Source of the DNA: Bacteroidia bacterium
Lineage (GTDB): Bacteria > Bacteroidota > Bacteroidia > NS11-12g > UBA9320
Direction of reading: 5' to 3'
DNA: 64,000 bases
Assembly (NCBI GenBank): GCA_018402155.1
Contig: JAGYJG010000001.1
Coordinates: 1,128,198 to 1,192,197, forward strand
Notes under the pieces: model-generated
Databases searched by the model: none
What the model was told of the DNA's origin: nothing
The model's input: the letters and a program-made list of their open reading frames with translations, nothing else
Position numbers and translations under genes: made by a program
Shown: positions 44,145 to 51,925 of the stretch, one piece after another
Layout of the letters: each line of letters opens with the position of its first letter
Numbering within the stretch: position 1 is the first letter of the stretch

Positions 44145-45134
44145 TTGAAAAATACTCGTTTTTTTAGCAATCTAAGCGGTGTATTGCTAGCCTTGGCTAT
44201 AGCTATAGCAGCTATTTTCATAAGTCATTGGCTTGGCTTGAGTTCAATACTAATTGCTCTTGTGGTAGGTATTGGTTTGGGCAACACAGTTTCATTGCCT
44301 CAAAAGTGGTCAATAGGCTTAAAATTCTCAAGCACTACATTCTTAGAATTTGCCATCGTTTTTATGGCTTTTAGTATAGATTATAGTAGCTTTTTGAAAC
44401 TCGGATGGGAATCTATCTTACTGGTCTTAGTAACTATGGCCTTAGCTCTGTGGAGTACCATATGGCTCGGAAAACGAATGAACTGCCCAAGCAGTGCTGG
44501 ACTACTTGTAGGTTTTGGTACGGCGATATGCGGATCTACTGCCATTGCTGCATTAGCTCCCTCTGTAAGTAAAGATAAAAGTGATATGGGAATTGCCATG
44601 GCCGTCGTAAATCTATACGGACTATTGGGTATGTTAGCCATTCCATTTATCACTTCAGATTGGCTCACCGATGTACAAAACAGTATACTATTGGGGGCAA
44701 GTTTACATTCCGTAGGAAATGTGGCAGGTGCCGGATTTGCTATGAATGAAACCATAGGTGAAATGGCAATAACCATAAAATTAGGACGAGTTGCTCTTCT
44801 TACTCCAGCCTTATTAATTTTTAGCCACTTTACACAAAAAATGGATTTAGAAACTAAAAACAAAACCGAAAATAAGCTCAGACTACCGTGGTATTTGATT
44901 GTATTTGTGTCACTCTCTATCCTCGTTTCTGTTGTGACATTTCCATCTGAAATTTTAACGATGAGTAAGCACACCAGTAATTTTTTACTTGCTACAGCTA
45001 TGGCAGCTATTGGGCTAAAAGTAAGTTTTAAAACACTGCTCGCTTCGGGGAAAAAAGGTCTAATCTTCGGTGCTGTACTATTTGCAGTGCAACTAGCCGT
45101 AATTGTAGGGTTAATGATAGTGCTGCAGCTTTAG
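44145..45134 (+). CDS. YeiH/UPF0324 family putative sulfate exporter
   Basis: This is a 329-residue membrane protein with about nine or ten helices. Hallmarks are LVVGIGLGNTVSLPQKWS, LEFAIVFMAFSID, SAGLLVGFGTAICGSTAIAA and SVGNVAGAGFAMNE. The family is predicted to export sulfate or a related anion; experimental evidence is thin. The start is a TTG 8 nt after the rhodanese stop, with no better in-frame start. Pairing with a rhodanese supports a sulfur role. Confidence 0.85.
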   Translation: MKNTRFFSNLSGVLLALAIAIAAIFISHWLGLSSILIALVVGIGLGNTVSLPQKWSIGLKFSSTTFLEFAIVFMAFSIDYSSFLKLGWESILLVLVTMALALWSTIWLGKRMNCPSSAGLLVGFGTAICGSTAIAALAPSVSKDKSDMGIAMAVVNLYGLLGMLAIPFITSDWLTDVQNSILLGASLHSVGNVAGAGFAMNETIGEMAITIKLGRVALLTPALLIFSHFTQKMDLETKNKTENKLRLPWYLIVFVSLSILVSVVTFPSEILTMSKHTSNFLLATAMAAIGLKVSFKTLLASGKKGLIFGAVLFAVQLAVIVGLMIVLQL

Positions 45135-45597
45135 TTGGATAAAAACCCTTGGATTGATAATGTAACTTTAGCTATGTTTTGCAGAGCACCAGTAGGTCTT
45201 TCGTTAGTAATTTTATTAACCTGTAATTCATTTGTAAATTTGCCGAGATACGTTGGTCGTCTAACTATTGCTATTCCCGTATTTATTTCATACAAATATT
45301 GAGTTTGCTAAAACTTGTAGTAAATTGAATACGAAGGGGTAAGTTAAAATTAAGAATGCCTAAAATGAGTAAGATTTATGAGCATAGGACTTTTTCTGCT
45401 TTCTAAAATAAAGATACAAGGAAAATGAAACTTCGCTGCAAACTTGCCAAACATCGTATTTTAAAGTGCAAGAAAAATTGTCATCTTCAAGCATACGATA
45501 TTCATCCAAAAATCCATAAACACTATACAAATTGACCGTCAAATAATAATTATTATTCTTATTTCCAGCCTATCGTTTAGTATTTTTGTTATCTTAA
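45135..45597. other. 463-nt gap without a supported gene
   Basis: Between the YeiH-type gene and alkB I see only short open frames on the minus strand (45131-45307 and 45360-45542). Neither has a recognisable product or start signal. The promoter of alkB lies at the right end. Confidence 0.5.
45581..45588 (+). promoter_or_regulatory. -7 element of alkB
   Basis: TATTTTTG matches TAnnTTTG exactly, ending 9 nt before the ATG at 45598. The -33 site is weak. Confidence 0.45.
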
Positions 45598-46215
45598 ATG
45601 GATTTTTTCAATAGTTCTACAGATACACCTAAAAACATACTACCACACAGTGGTACAGTATACTACTATGGTGCAATAGTGTCTTCAGAAGTAGCTTTAA
45701 ACTATTATGATATACTTTGGAACACCATTGAATGGAAAAATGACGAGGTTGTTATTTTTGGGAAGCGTATCATAACAAAGCGAAAAGTAGCGTGGTATGC
45801 AGACGAGCCTTTTTCATATACCTACTCCAAAGTAACTAGGCAAGCACTAGAATGGACTTCCGAGCTCTTATCCTTAAAAAAAATAGTAGAGCAACACTCT
45901 GGTGAAACCTACAACTCGTGCTTGCTAAACTTGTATCACGATGGCGAAGAAGGAATGGGTTGGCACAGCGATGGAGAAAAAGAACTCAAAGAAAATGGTG
46001 CAATCGCATCGTTGAGTTTTGGAGCAGAACGAAGATTTACTTTCAAACATAAACAAACTAAGGAACTAGTAAACATTTGGTTAGAAAAAGGTAGTTTACT
46101 CGTTATGAAAGACACTACACAAACGCATTGGCTTCATAGATTACCACCTACCAAAAAAATACACATACCACGTATAAATCTAACATTTCGGACAGTAAAT
46201 AATATCAAAAAATAA
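45598..46215 (+). CDS. alkB: AlkB-type 2-oxoglutarate/Fe(II) dioxygenase
   Basis: The 205-residue product shows the AlkB core. The iron ligands are His-x-Asp in GMGWHSDGEKEL and a distal His in TQTHWLHRLPPTKK. The 2-oxoglutarate Arg and the second Arg lie in IPRINLTFR. NLYHDGEEGMGWHSD and ASLSFGAERRFTFKHK match the human ALKBH2/3-like branch, common in bacteria. It should oxidatively remove methyl groups from 1-methyladenine and 3-methylcytosine in DNA. No adaptive-response genes (ada, alkA) are adjacent. A mini zinc protein gene follows 66 nt downstream on the same strand. Confidence 0.93.
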   Translation: MDFFNSSTDTPKNILPHSGTVYYYGAIVSSEVALNYYDILWNTIEWKNDEVVIFGKRIITKRKVAWYADEPFSYTYSKVTRQALEWTSELLSLKKIVEQHSGETYNSCLLNLYHDGEEGMGWHSDGEKELKENGAIASLSFGAERRFTFKHKQTKELVNIWLEKGSLLVMKDTTQTHWLHRLPPTKKIHIPRINLTFRTVNNIKK

Positions 46216-46269
46216 GAATAAATCTTGGTGACATGTTGTTTAAAGATTATGTAAAGACTATTAAAATAA

Positions 46270-46277
46270 TACCTTTG
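46270..46277 (+). promoter_or_regulatory. TACCTTTG box before the zinc mini-protein gene
   Basis: TACCTTTG ends 4 nt before the ATG at 46282, so a transcript from it would be leaderless or nearly so. No -33 TTG is found at 19-21 nt. Confidence 0.5.
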
Positions 46278-46281
46278 AGCC

Positions 46282-46575
46282 ATGAAAGTAAAAAACCTGA
46301 AGTGGGGACCTAGTGGACCAAGACCTCTACCTCAAGGACATAAGTCTTGGTTAGCATATTGGACCTCCAACTATGGTAGGTCAGTATCGGTATGCAAGAA
46401 CAAAGACTGCGATAATATACCATCAGACGGAGGCCATGTAATGCCCCTCGATGGAAAACGAAGCAATAATTGGTACATAGTGCCCTTATGCAATGAATGT
46501 AATTCTGCAAAAAATAAACAAGAATTTGAGGTCGAAAGAAGACACTTGGTTGGCATAAGCAATCAGCTGTCATAA
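46282..46575 (+). CDS. HNH-like treble-clef zinc protein, 97 residues
   Basis: I do not recognise a named family. The product contains C38-x4-C43, then GGHV (His52), then NNWYIVPLCNECNS (Asn62/63, C70-x2-C73). This order, Cys pair, His, Asn, Cys pair, is that of HNH/treble-clef nucleases with a structural zinc. The N-terminus is basic and Trp-rich, with no signal peptide. Possible roles are a small HNH nuclease or a DNA/RNA-binding zinc protein. It follows alkB with its own TACCTTTG box 4 nt before the ATG. Confidence 0.7.
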   Translation: MKVKNLKWGPSGPRPLPQGHKSWLAYWTSNYGRSVSVCKNKDCDNIPSDGGHVMPLDGKRSNNWYIVPLCNECNSAKNKQEFEVERRHLVGISNQLS

Positions 46576-46624
46576 ATAATGCAAAAGCTACTAAAAGCAA
46601 TGGTTATATAAAAAGGCGTGGTGT

Positions 46625-46798
46625 TTAGGCCTTGGGTTCTGAGTCTTTGTTTACAAACAAAGGTTTGAAAATATAATAGACCCCTAAAAATATAATTATG
46701 GTAATAATCACCTCGGAGACACCCCAAAACCAAACTGTAGCATCCGGTGCCCTATTTGTACTGTCTACTGCCTGCAGTAGTACTGATGTTAAATTCAT
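46625..46798 (-). CDS. 57-residue single-span membrane protein behind the alanine symporter
   Basis: An ATG at 46798 opens a 57-codon frame that ends at 46625. The product has a polar N-terminus (NLTSVLLQAVDSTNRAPDAT), one hydrophobic helix (about residues 22-43, WFWGVSEVIITIIIFLGVYY) and a short charged tail ending DSEPKA. I do not recognise a family. It lies 119 nt downstream of the alanine symporter gene on the same strand, so it may be co-transcribed. Small proteins of this form often act as subunits or regulators of transporters, which is only inference here. It is easily missed because of its length. Confidence 0.55.
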   Translation of the reverse strand: MNLTSVLLQAVDSTNRAPDATVWFWGVSEVIITIIIFLGVYYIFKPLFVNKDSEPKA

Positions 46799-46917
46799 TA
46801 TTTTTTATAAAAAATACTATATTCTTTACTGGTGAATCGAGCAAGAGGTATCAGAAATAAAACCCATGCATTTCTATACGCAAAATTACTTTTTACTATC
46901 TTTAAATAGTGAATTGT

Positions 46918-48540
46918 TTATACTTTTTTAATAGCCTTCAGATATCTATTTAGCTCCAATTTTACTTTCGGAAAAAGGAATAGCAATCCTATCATATTGG
47001 GAAATACTAAAGCTAAAATCATTGCATCAGAAAACTTAATTACTGCGTCTAGTGTAGCAGCGGCACCTATCACCACAAAAAGCAGGAATAATATTTTGTA
47101 AGTAATATCAGCTACTTTTCCTCTACCAAACAAGTATTTCCATGATTGCAAACCATAGTAAGACCAAGAAATCATAGTACTAAAAGCAAAAAGTATTATA
47201 GCAATGGTCAATACTACAGAAAAATGAGGTATCACTGCATCAAACGCTAGGGAGGTAAGATCTACACCACCAACTGCTTGCCCAGTAGATTTTAGGACAA
47301 CGGCACCATTTTCTCCACCATATACAAAAGCACCATCCATGTTAAAAAAAATAATAACTAAAGCAGTCATAGTACATATAACTACGGTATCTATAAATGG
47401 CTCTAGCAATGCCACTATCCCTTCACTAGCAGGATATTTAGTACGAACAGCAGAGTGGGCTATAGCTGCAGATCCCGCACCAGCTTCATTGCTAAAGGCT
47501 GCACGTTGGAAGCCAATAATAAGCACTCCTAGAACTCCTCCTAAGCCAGCTTCGGGAGAAAATGCTCCACTGAATATAAGGCCAATTGCTTCACCTAGCT
47601 TCGAGATATTTGCTACGATAATAATAAGAGCTGCTACAACATAAATACCCGCCATAAAGGGAACTATACGCTCAGTAATTTGAGCGATTCTCTTTATACC
47701 TCCTATGATTACAATACCTACTAATACTGCAAGTATTACCCCGATGATAACTCCAGTGGCACCTCCCTCTAGTCCCATAAGCGTAATGATTTGCTGAGTT
47801 GCTTGATTACTTTGAAATGCATTACCTCCACCAAAGCTAGCACCCACGCACAAAATAGCAAACAAACCACCCAACACTTTACCAACTCCAGACATATTTA
47901 ATTCTGCAAATCCCTGCTTCAGATAATACATAGGTCCGCCATATACAGTGCCGTCACTGCCTACATCTCTATATTTTACTCCTAATGTACACTCTACAAA
48001 TTTGGTTGACATACCTATAAGCCCGCACACAATCATCCAAAAAGTAGCCCCAGGACCACCTATTGCAATTGCCACCGCCACGCCTGCAATATTTCCTAAA
48101 CCAACCGTGCCAGATACAGCAGTGGCTAATGCTTGGAAATGGCTAACTTCTCCATCTTTATTCTCATCAACTATCGTATTTACTACGTCTCCGTCTACCA
48201 CATTCAAATCTGTTTTTTCTGCAGAGTGATGATCTACATCGTCATACTTGCCTCTTACCACATTGATAGCCAGTGGAAATCTTCTAACATTTATAAATGT
48301 AAAGGTGATAGTAAAAAATAATGCACCACAGACTAATAATATTACCACTAAAGGAATAGAAACATTTTCGCTTATGGGTATACTAGTTAGTACCAACCCT
48401 TCCCACGTATTTGCTATAGGCTCAAACCAGTCATTAATTTTCTCATCTATACCTTTTTTATTAGCCCCATTGACCTCAAAAAATCCGACTATTGAAAGCA
48501 AAAAAAGACTTAATTTCCTCCACTGATTACGTTTTTGCAT
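46918..48540 (-). CDS. sodium:alanine symporter (AGCS family)
   Basis: This 540-residue membrane protein has about eleven helices. FHALxT-type family motifs are seen as VSHFQALATAVSGTVGLGNI, with GPGATFWMIVCGLIGMSTKF, YGGPMYYLKQGF and GFQRAAFSNEAGAGSAAIAH. It takes up alanine or glycine with Na+. A loop of about 45 acidic residues near the N-terminus (KYDDVDHH, TDLNVVDGDVV, DENKDGEV) extends the usual family start, and an N-terminal signal-like helix precedes it. A palindrome directly upstream of the ATG is a likely control site. Confidence 0.93.
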   Translation of the reverse strand: MQKRNQWRKLSLFLLSIVGFFEVNGANKKGIDEKINDWFEPIANTWEGLVLTSIPISENVSIPLVVILLVCGALFFTITFTFINVRRFPLAINVVRGKYDDVDHHSAEKTDLNVVDGDVVNTIVDENKDGEVSHFQALATAVSGTVGLGNIAGVAVAIAIGGPGATFWMIVCGLIGMSTKFVECTLGVKYRDVGSDGTVYGGPMYYLKQGFAELNMSGVGKVLGGLFAILCVGASFGGGNAFQSNQATQQIITLMGLEGGATGVIIGVILAVLVGIVIIGGIKRIAQITERIVPFMAGIYVVAALIIIVANISKLGEAIGLIFSGAFSPEAGLGGVLGVLIIGFQRAAFSNEAGAGSAAIAHSAVRTKYPASEGIVALLEPFIDTVVICTMTALVIIFFNMDGAFVYGGENGAVVLKSTGQAVGGVDLTSLAFDAVIPHFSVVLTIAIILFAFSTMISWSYYGLQSWKYLFGRGKVADITYKILFLLFVVIGAAATLDAVIKFSDAMILALVFPNMIGLLFLFPKVKLELNRYLKAIKKV

Positions 48541-48541
48541 A

Positions 48542-48561
48542 TAAGGTCAAATATGACCTTA
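48542..48561. promoter_or_regulatory. perfect palindrome abutting the symporter start codon
   Basis: TAAGGTCA (48542-48549) and TGACCTTA (48554-48561) are exact 8-bp inverted arms around AATA. The site lies 1 nt upstream of the symporter ATG. On the coding strand it contains CATATTTG, a one-mismatch -7 element, so a bound protein would cover the promoter. The same site could also fold as a hairpin in the mRNA. Confidence 0.55.
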
Positions 48562-48582
48562 ATATTGGAAACACCCAAATTT

Positions 48583-49281
48583 TTATCTGAGTCGTTTTGC
48601 AGAATGAAAGTAATGAGTGAGCTGTCCTGTTTCTGCATTGCGAATTCCTTCGGCTGTTAGAGTGTCTATGCGGACCACTCCATGTGCGTGCAATATCTTT
48701 TGACTACCAAGCGCGAGACCTACATGACTCACTCGTTCTTGGGTATAAAAAAAAACAAGATCTCCTTCAAAAATATCCTTAAAACGAATGGGCTTACCTT
48801 TTTTTTGCTGCTGTGATGCATCTCTAGGCAGCGATACTCCCAGGATTTTGTAAACAATTTGGACCAAACCAGAGCAGTCTATGCCACTGTGGTGTCGGCC
48901 TCCCCATAAATATGGTGTGCCTAAAAATTTCTTTGCCACCTCGCCTATATAAAGTTTATGATTCGATACGCTGTTTTCACTCTTTAGTATCTCTGAGCCC
49001 ATGCTAGAAGTTAGGGGTGCATTATACAAATCGTTAGTTGAAGAAAGATAAAGATCTGTTTGTATTATCCGGGGTGCTTCTTCTGCATACAAAAAAAGGC
49101 TTGACTGACTTATCCACCCTTGATAGCCATCAAAATCCATTTGAATCAAATACCAGTCTCCGTTTTGTTGTAAAATAGCATACGTTTCGCCAAATAAAAG
49201 TTGGGAAACTTGCTCAGCACTACTTCGAGGCTCACCCCTGAGGGGAATTTGTGAAATATGACAAATCCCTTTATTTTGCAT
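48583..49281 (-). CDS. NlpC/P60 cell-wall peptidase with SH3 domains
   Basis: The 232-residue product begins with an SH3b-like region (about 5-65) and a second degenerate one. The NlpC/P60 domain follows from about 110, with Cys136 in GIDCSGLVQ, His186 in VSHVGLAL and a third polar residue in KILHAHG. It should cut the gamma-D-Glu to diamino acid bond in peptidoglycan peptides. There is no signal peptide, so it may recycle wall peptides in the cytoplasm. It lies 4 nt behind the ferredoxin gene and is probably co-transcribed. Confidence 0.9.
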   Translation of the reverse strand: MQNKGICHISQIPLRGEPRSSAEQVSQLLFGETYAILQQNGDWYLIQMDFDGYQGWISQSSLFLYAEEAPRIIQTDLYLSSTNDLYNAPLTSSMGSEILKSENSVSNHKLYIGEVAKKFLGTPYLWGGRHHSGIDCSGLVQIVYKILGVSLPRDASQQQKKGKPIRFKDIFEGDLVFFYTQERVSHVGLALGSQKILHAHGVVRIDTLTAEGIRNAETGQLTHYFHSAKRLR

Positions 49282-49285
49282 TGCG

Positions 49286-49633
49286 CTATAAATGCAAGCG
49301 AGTCTTGCGAGCTAAGAGTTGTTCCTCTGTCTCTTCTCTATCTGGGTCCGGAACACAGCAGTCTACCGGACATACAGCGGCGCACTGGGGTTCCTCATGA
49401 AAACCTTGACATTCTGTGCATTTGTCTGGTACTATATAGTAAACTTCGTCTGATATGGGTTGCTGTATGGCGTCCGACGCCACTATCTTGTCTCCTTCTA
49501 AAGTATATGAGCCCGAAACGCCTGTTCCATCGGCTATTTTCCACTCCGCGCCTGCTTCATAGATAGCCGTGTTAGGACATTCAGGCTCGCAAGCGCCACA
49601 GTTTATACATTCATCTGTTATGATAATTGCCAT
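49286..49633 (-). CDS. 4Fe-4S dicluster ferredoxin
   Basis: This is a 115-residue ferredoxin with two cluster motifs: [12 protein letters not shown] (residues 9-20) and [20 protein letters not shown]. The second has the long loop between the first Cys pair seen in Alvin-type ferredoxins. A beta-rich spacer of about 50 residues separates them. It carries electrons between soluble enzymes in the cytoplasm. It is the first gene before the NlpC/P60 gene (4-nt gap). Confidence 0.95.
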   Translation of the reverse strand: MAIIITDECINCGACEPECPNTAIYEAGAEWKIADGTGVSGSYTLEGDKIVASDAIQQPISDEVYYIVPDKCTECQGFHEEPQCAAVCPVDCCVPDPDREETEEQLLARKTRLHL

Positions 49634-49685
49634 ACTGCAAATGTATGGCTATTCTTTTGAAATACACACGCCATATGATGGCATT

Positions 49686-51614
49686 TTATGACATACGATC
49701 TAAGAGGCTTTGTATTTGATCTTTGTTTAAATAACTAGAATCTTTATTATTTATTTTAGTTAACCAAAACATAAATTTTGTTCGATCTCTAATACTTGCA
49801 TAATAATTTAAAAAAGTAGTCCAAACCAAAAGGTTGTCCGGTTCGTAATGCAATGCTTTGTTCATATAGGGTAAAGCTTTGGCCGTTTTCCCATCCATAA
49901 TATATGCTTTAGCCAAATTGTTATAAATGATCCCATTGGTGGGATATTCTTTTAGTAACTGCTCACCGAAATTAATAGTTTTAGAAATGTTTGACTTTTG
50001 GGCATACCATTTCAATAACTCACTGGCTATTAGCATATTGGTAGGTTCTTTTTTGTATGATTTTTCCAAATGAAAGATACCAAGACTTTGTTTATTTTCT
50101 TTCAGGTAGGCTATGCCTAACATATAATTTTGCCACGCAGATAGCTGATCTGCTTCAAGACTCAATGAAATTGCAGCTTTATAATTTTCTGTGAGATAGT
50201 GGTACTTCAACCACAACTTAGGATAGTTATTTTGTTTTAATAATTCATGAGCCTTAGTGATGTAAAACGGGTTTTTGTCAAATTTTTCCCAATATTCTAA
50301 ATATGCTAATATCTCTGTTTCGATATTGGGTGCAGGATTATTTACAGCATATAGGCCTACTATTTTTTGCATTTGCTTTATATCTTTTTTGGCCTCTGGA
50401 ACTCTGATGTAGTGGTCATGAACACTTACATGAGGTATGTCTTCTGAACTACTTGATGGCATATGGCAACTCACACAGTTATTTTTGGCATTAGCTAAAA
50501 CCGATGGAATCTCTTTGCAGCCTTTGGTTTGATGACAGTTTTTGCACGCAGTATTGTACACTTCTTTTCCTGTCATTTTTACACTAACGTGTGGATTGTG
50601 ACAAGAAATACAAGTAAAATCAAGATTATCTTTATTTCCTTGTATAAAACATTGGCTCATTTGAAATCGCTGAGCGTGATTAGCCATGTCAAAAGAATGA
50701 GTATACCCTTCATACTCTGGCAGGTATATTTCAAATATATCACTTAGCTTCATTCCCGGTTTAAAATCGGTGAATTTTTTTTCGTTTTTCAACACATTAA
50801 GTCCCTGTAAATGACACCGTTGGCAGAGATCTATTTGTCGCTCCCAAGATAATTTTCTAGGGTTTACTATAGTGGGATCTATCTCCTTTTTTACATCTAC
50901 GCCTTGCCCTTTGCTTCGCTGTTTTACGTGCAACTCTCCAGGCCCATGACAGCGTTCGCAATCTATACCCTGCCCTATGCTCGCAAATTTAAAATCAGAA
51001 TCTAGGTGCATAGCCGGCATAGCATTGTGGCAGCTTATGCACTCTGTATTTAGTATACGGCTAAAACGTGAATTATTACCATTTTCAAAGCCCGGTGCCA
51101 AATCCCACTTTTGTTCTTGAACATAAAAGGTAATTGGCGCTTGAAATAAGTATCCGTTGTGCGAAAAAATATGAGAATTGGTATGCTGACCACTACCTAC
51201 CACATAATTGATATGCACATCTAGTTGGTGAGTGGTATCGCTACCATTCAGCCTATATTCTTTGATGTATAATTTATCATTCTTCCAATAGGGATAGTAA
51301 TATAAATTTTGAATAGTATCATAAACTTGATGCTGGGCCCCAAAGAATGCAGATGATTTTTCTCTGGTAGCACTGTCAAAGGATAAACCCATCCCTGTAT
51401 GTACAAATGTTTCATGTTTGTCTTGATGGCAACTAGCACACGTTTGCATTCCCACATAGGCGACATCACTTGCATGGTTTAAATAGATAATGTCTGAATC
51501 CCTGGTTTGTATTAATTGACTACAAGACAAAAAATAAAGCGACACCACAACACTGAGAACAGCTATGAGTGCAACTCCGCGTGTTTTTCTTTTTATGAAA
51601 ATTTTGATTGCCAA
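49686..51614 (-). CDS. seven-haem c-type cytochrome with C-terminal TPR domain
   Basis: The 642-residue product has an N-terminal membrane anchor (VALIAVLSVVVSLYFLSCS), perhaps a lipoprotein signal. Seven CXXCH haem sites follow: CASCH, CISCH, CERCH, CQRCH, CISCH, CKNCH and CVSCH. From about residue 480 it has tetratricopeptide repeats, such as YNNLAKAYIMDGKTAKALPY. It resembles multihaem proteins of the cytochrome c-554 / nitrite-reductase-like class, but no enzyme residues are identifiable. It should act in the periplasm. The start is a TTG overlapping the rhodanese 3' end by 22 nt, the earliest start that gives an anchor. Confidence 0.85.
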   Translation of the reverse strand: MAIKIFIKRKTRGVALIAVLSVVVSLYFLSCSQLIQTRDSDIIYLNHASDVAYVGMQTCASCHQDKHETFVHTGMGLSFDSATREKSSAFFGAQHQVYDTIQNLYYYPYWKNDKLYIKEYRLNGSDTTHQLDVHINYVVGSGQHTNSHIFSHNGYLFQAPITFYVQEQKWDLAPGFENGNNSRFSRILNTECISCHNAMPAMHLDSDFKFASIGQGIDCERCHGPGELHVKQRSKGQGVDVKKEIDPTIVNPRKLSWERQIDLCQRCHLQGLNVLKNEKKFTDFKPGMKLSDIFEIYLPEYEGYTHSFDMANHAQRFQMSQCFIQGNKDNLDFTCISCHNPHVSVKMTGKEVYNTACKNCHQTKGCKEIPSVLANAKNNCVSCHMPSSSSEDIPHVSVHDHYIRVPEAKKDIKQMQKIVGLYAVNNPAPNIETEILAYLEYWEKFDKNPFYITKAHELLKQNNYPKLWLKYHYLTENYKAAISLSLEADQLSAWQNYMLGIAYLKENKQSLGIFHLEKSYKKEPTNMLIASELLKWYAQKSNISKTINFGEQLLKEYPTNGIIYNNLAKAYIMDGKTAKALPYMNKALHYEPDNLLVWTTFLNYYASIRDRTKFMFWLTKINNKDSSYLNKDQIQSLLDRMS

Positions 51615-51901
51615 TCGATTACACCTCCTAAAAGATTTCTGACATTTTCAAATCCTTGCTGCATCATGAAAGCTTTTGCTGCTGCACTTCTAGCACCAGA
51701 TTTACAGTGTACAACGACTTCTTTTTGCATCCACGTATCGCATATATCGTCTATAGTACCTGGCAGTGTGCCCAATGGAATGAGTTTCCCTCCAATGTTA
51801 AACTCTTCGTATTCCCATTCTTCGCGTACATCTAAAAGCAAAAAATCATCATTATTATCTATTTTTAGCTTAAGTTCCTCTGCTGTTATATCAGTCATCA
51901 T
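51593..51901 (-). CDS. cytoplasmic single-domain rhodanese
   Basis: This 102-residue product is a lone rhodanese domain with LLLDVREEWEYEEFNI and the active loop VVHCKSGARSAAA (Cys66). It transfers sulfur from thiosulfate or a persulfide to an acceptor. No signal peptide is present. It is the second rhodanese of the window. It overlaps the multihaem cytochrome gene by 22 nt and lies 24 nt downstream of the T9SS protein gene, so it may share their transcript. Confidence 0.9.
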   Translation of the reverse strand: MMTDITAEELKLKIDNNDDFLLLDVREEWEYEEFNIGGKLIPLGTLPGTIDDICDTWMQKEVVVHCKSGARSAAAKAFMMQQGFENVRNLLGGVIDWQSKFS

Positions 51902-51925
51902 TTTTAAATGTATTGTCTTTTTAGT

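Noticed and set aside
45131-45307. 59-codon open frame on the minus strand ending inside the YeiH gene stop
   Set aside because: The product looks protein-like (RRPTYLGKFTNELQ), but it has only a TTG start, no promoter and no family I know; chance or a gene remnant cannot be excluded.
45360-45542. 60-codon frame on the minus strand before alkB
   Set aside because: No motif and no conserved neighbour; likely chance.
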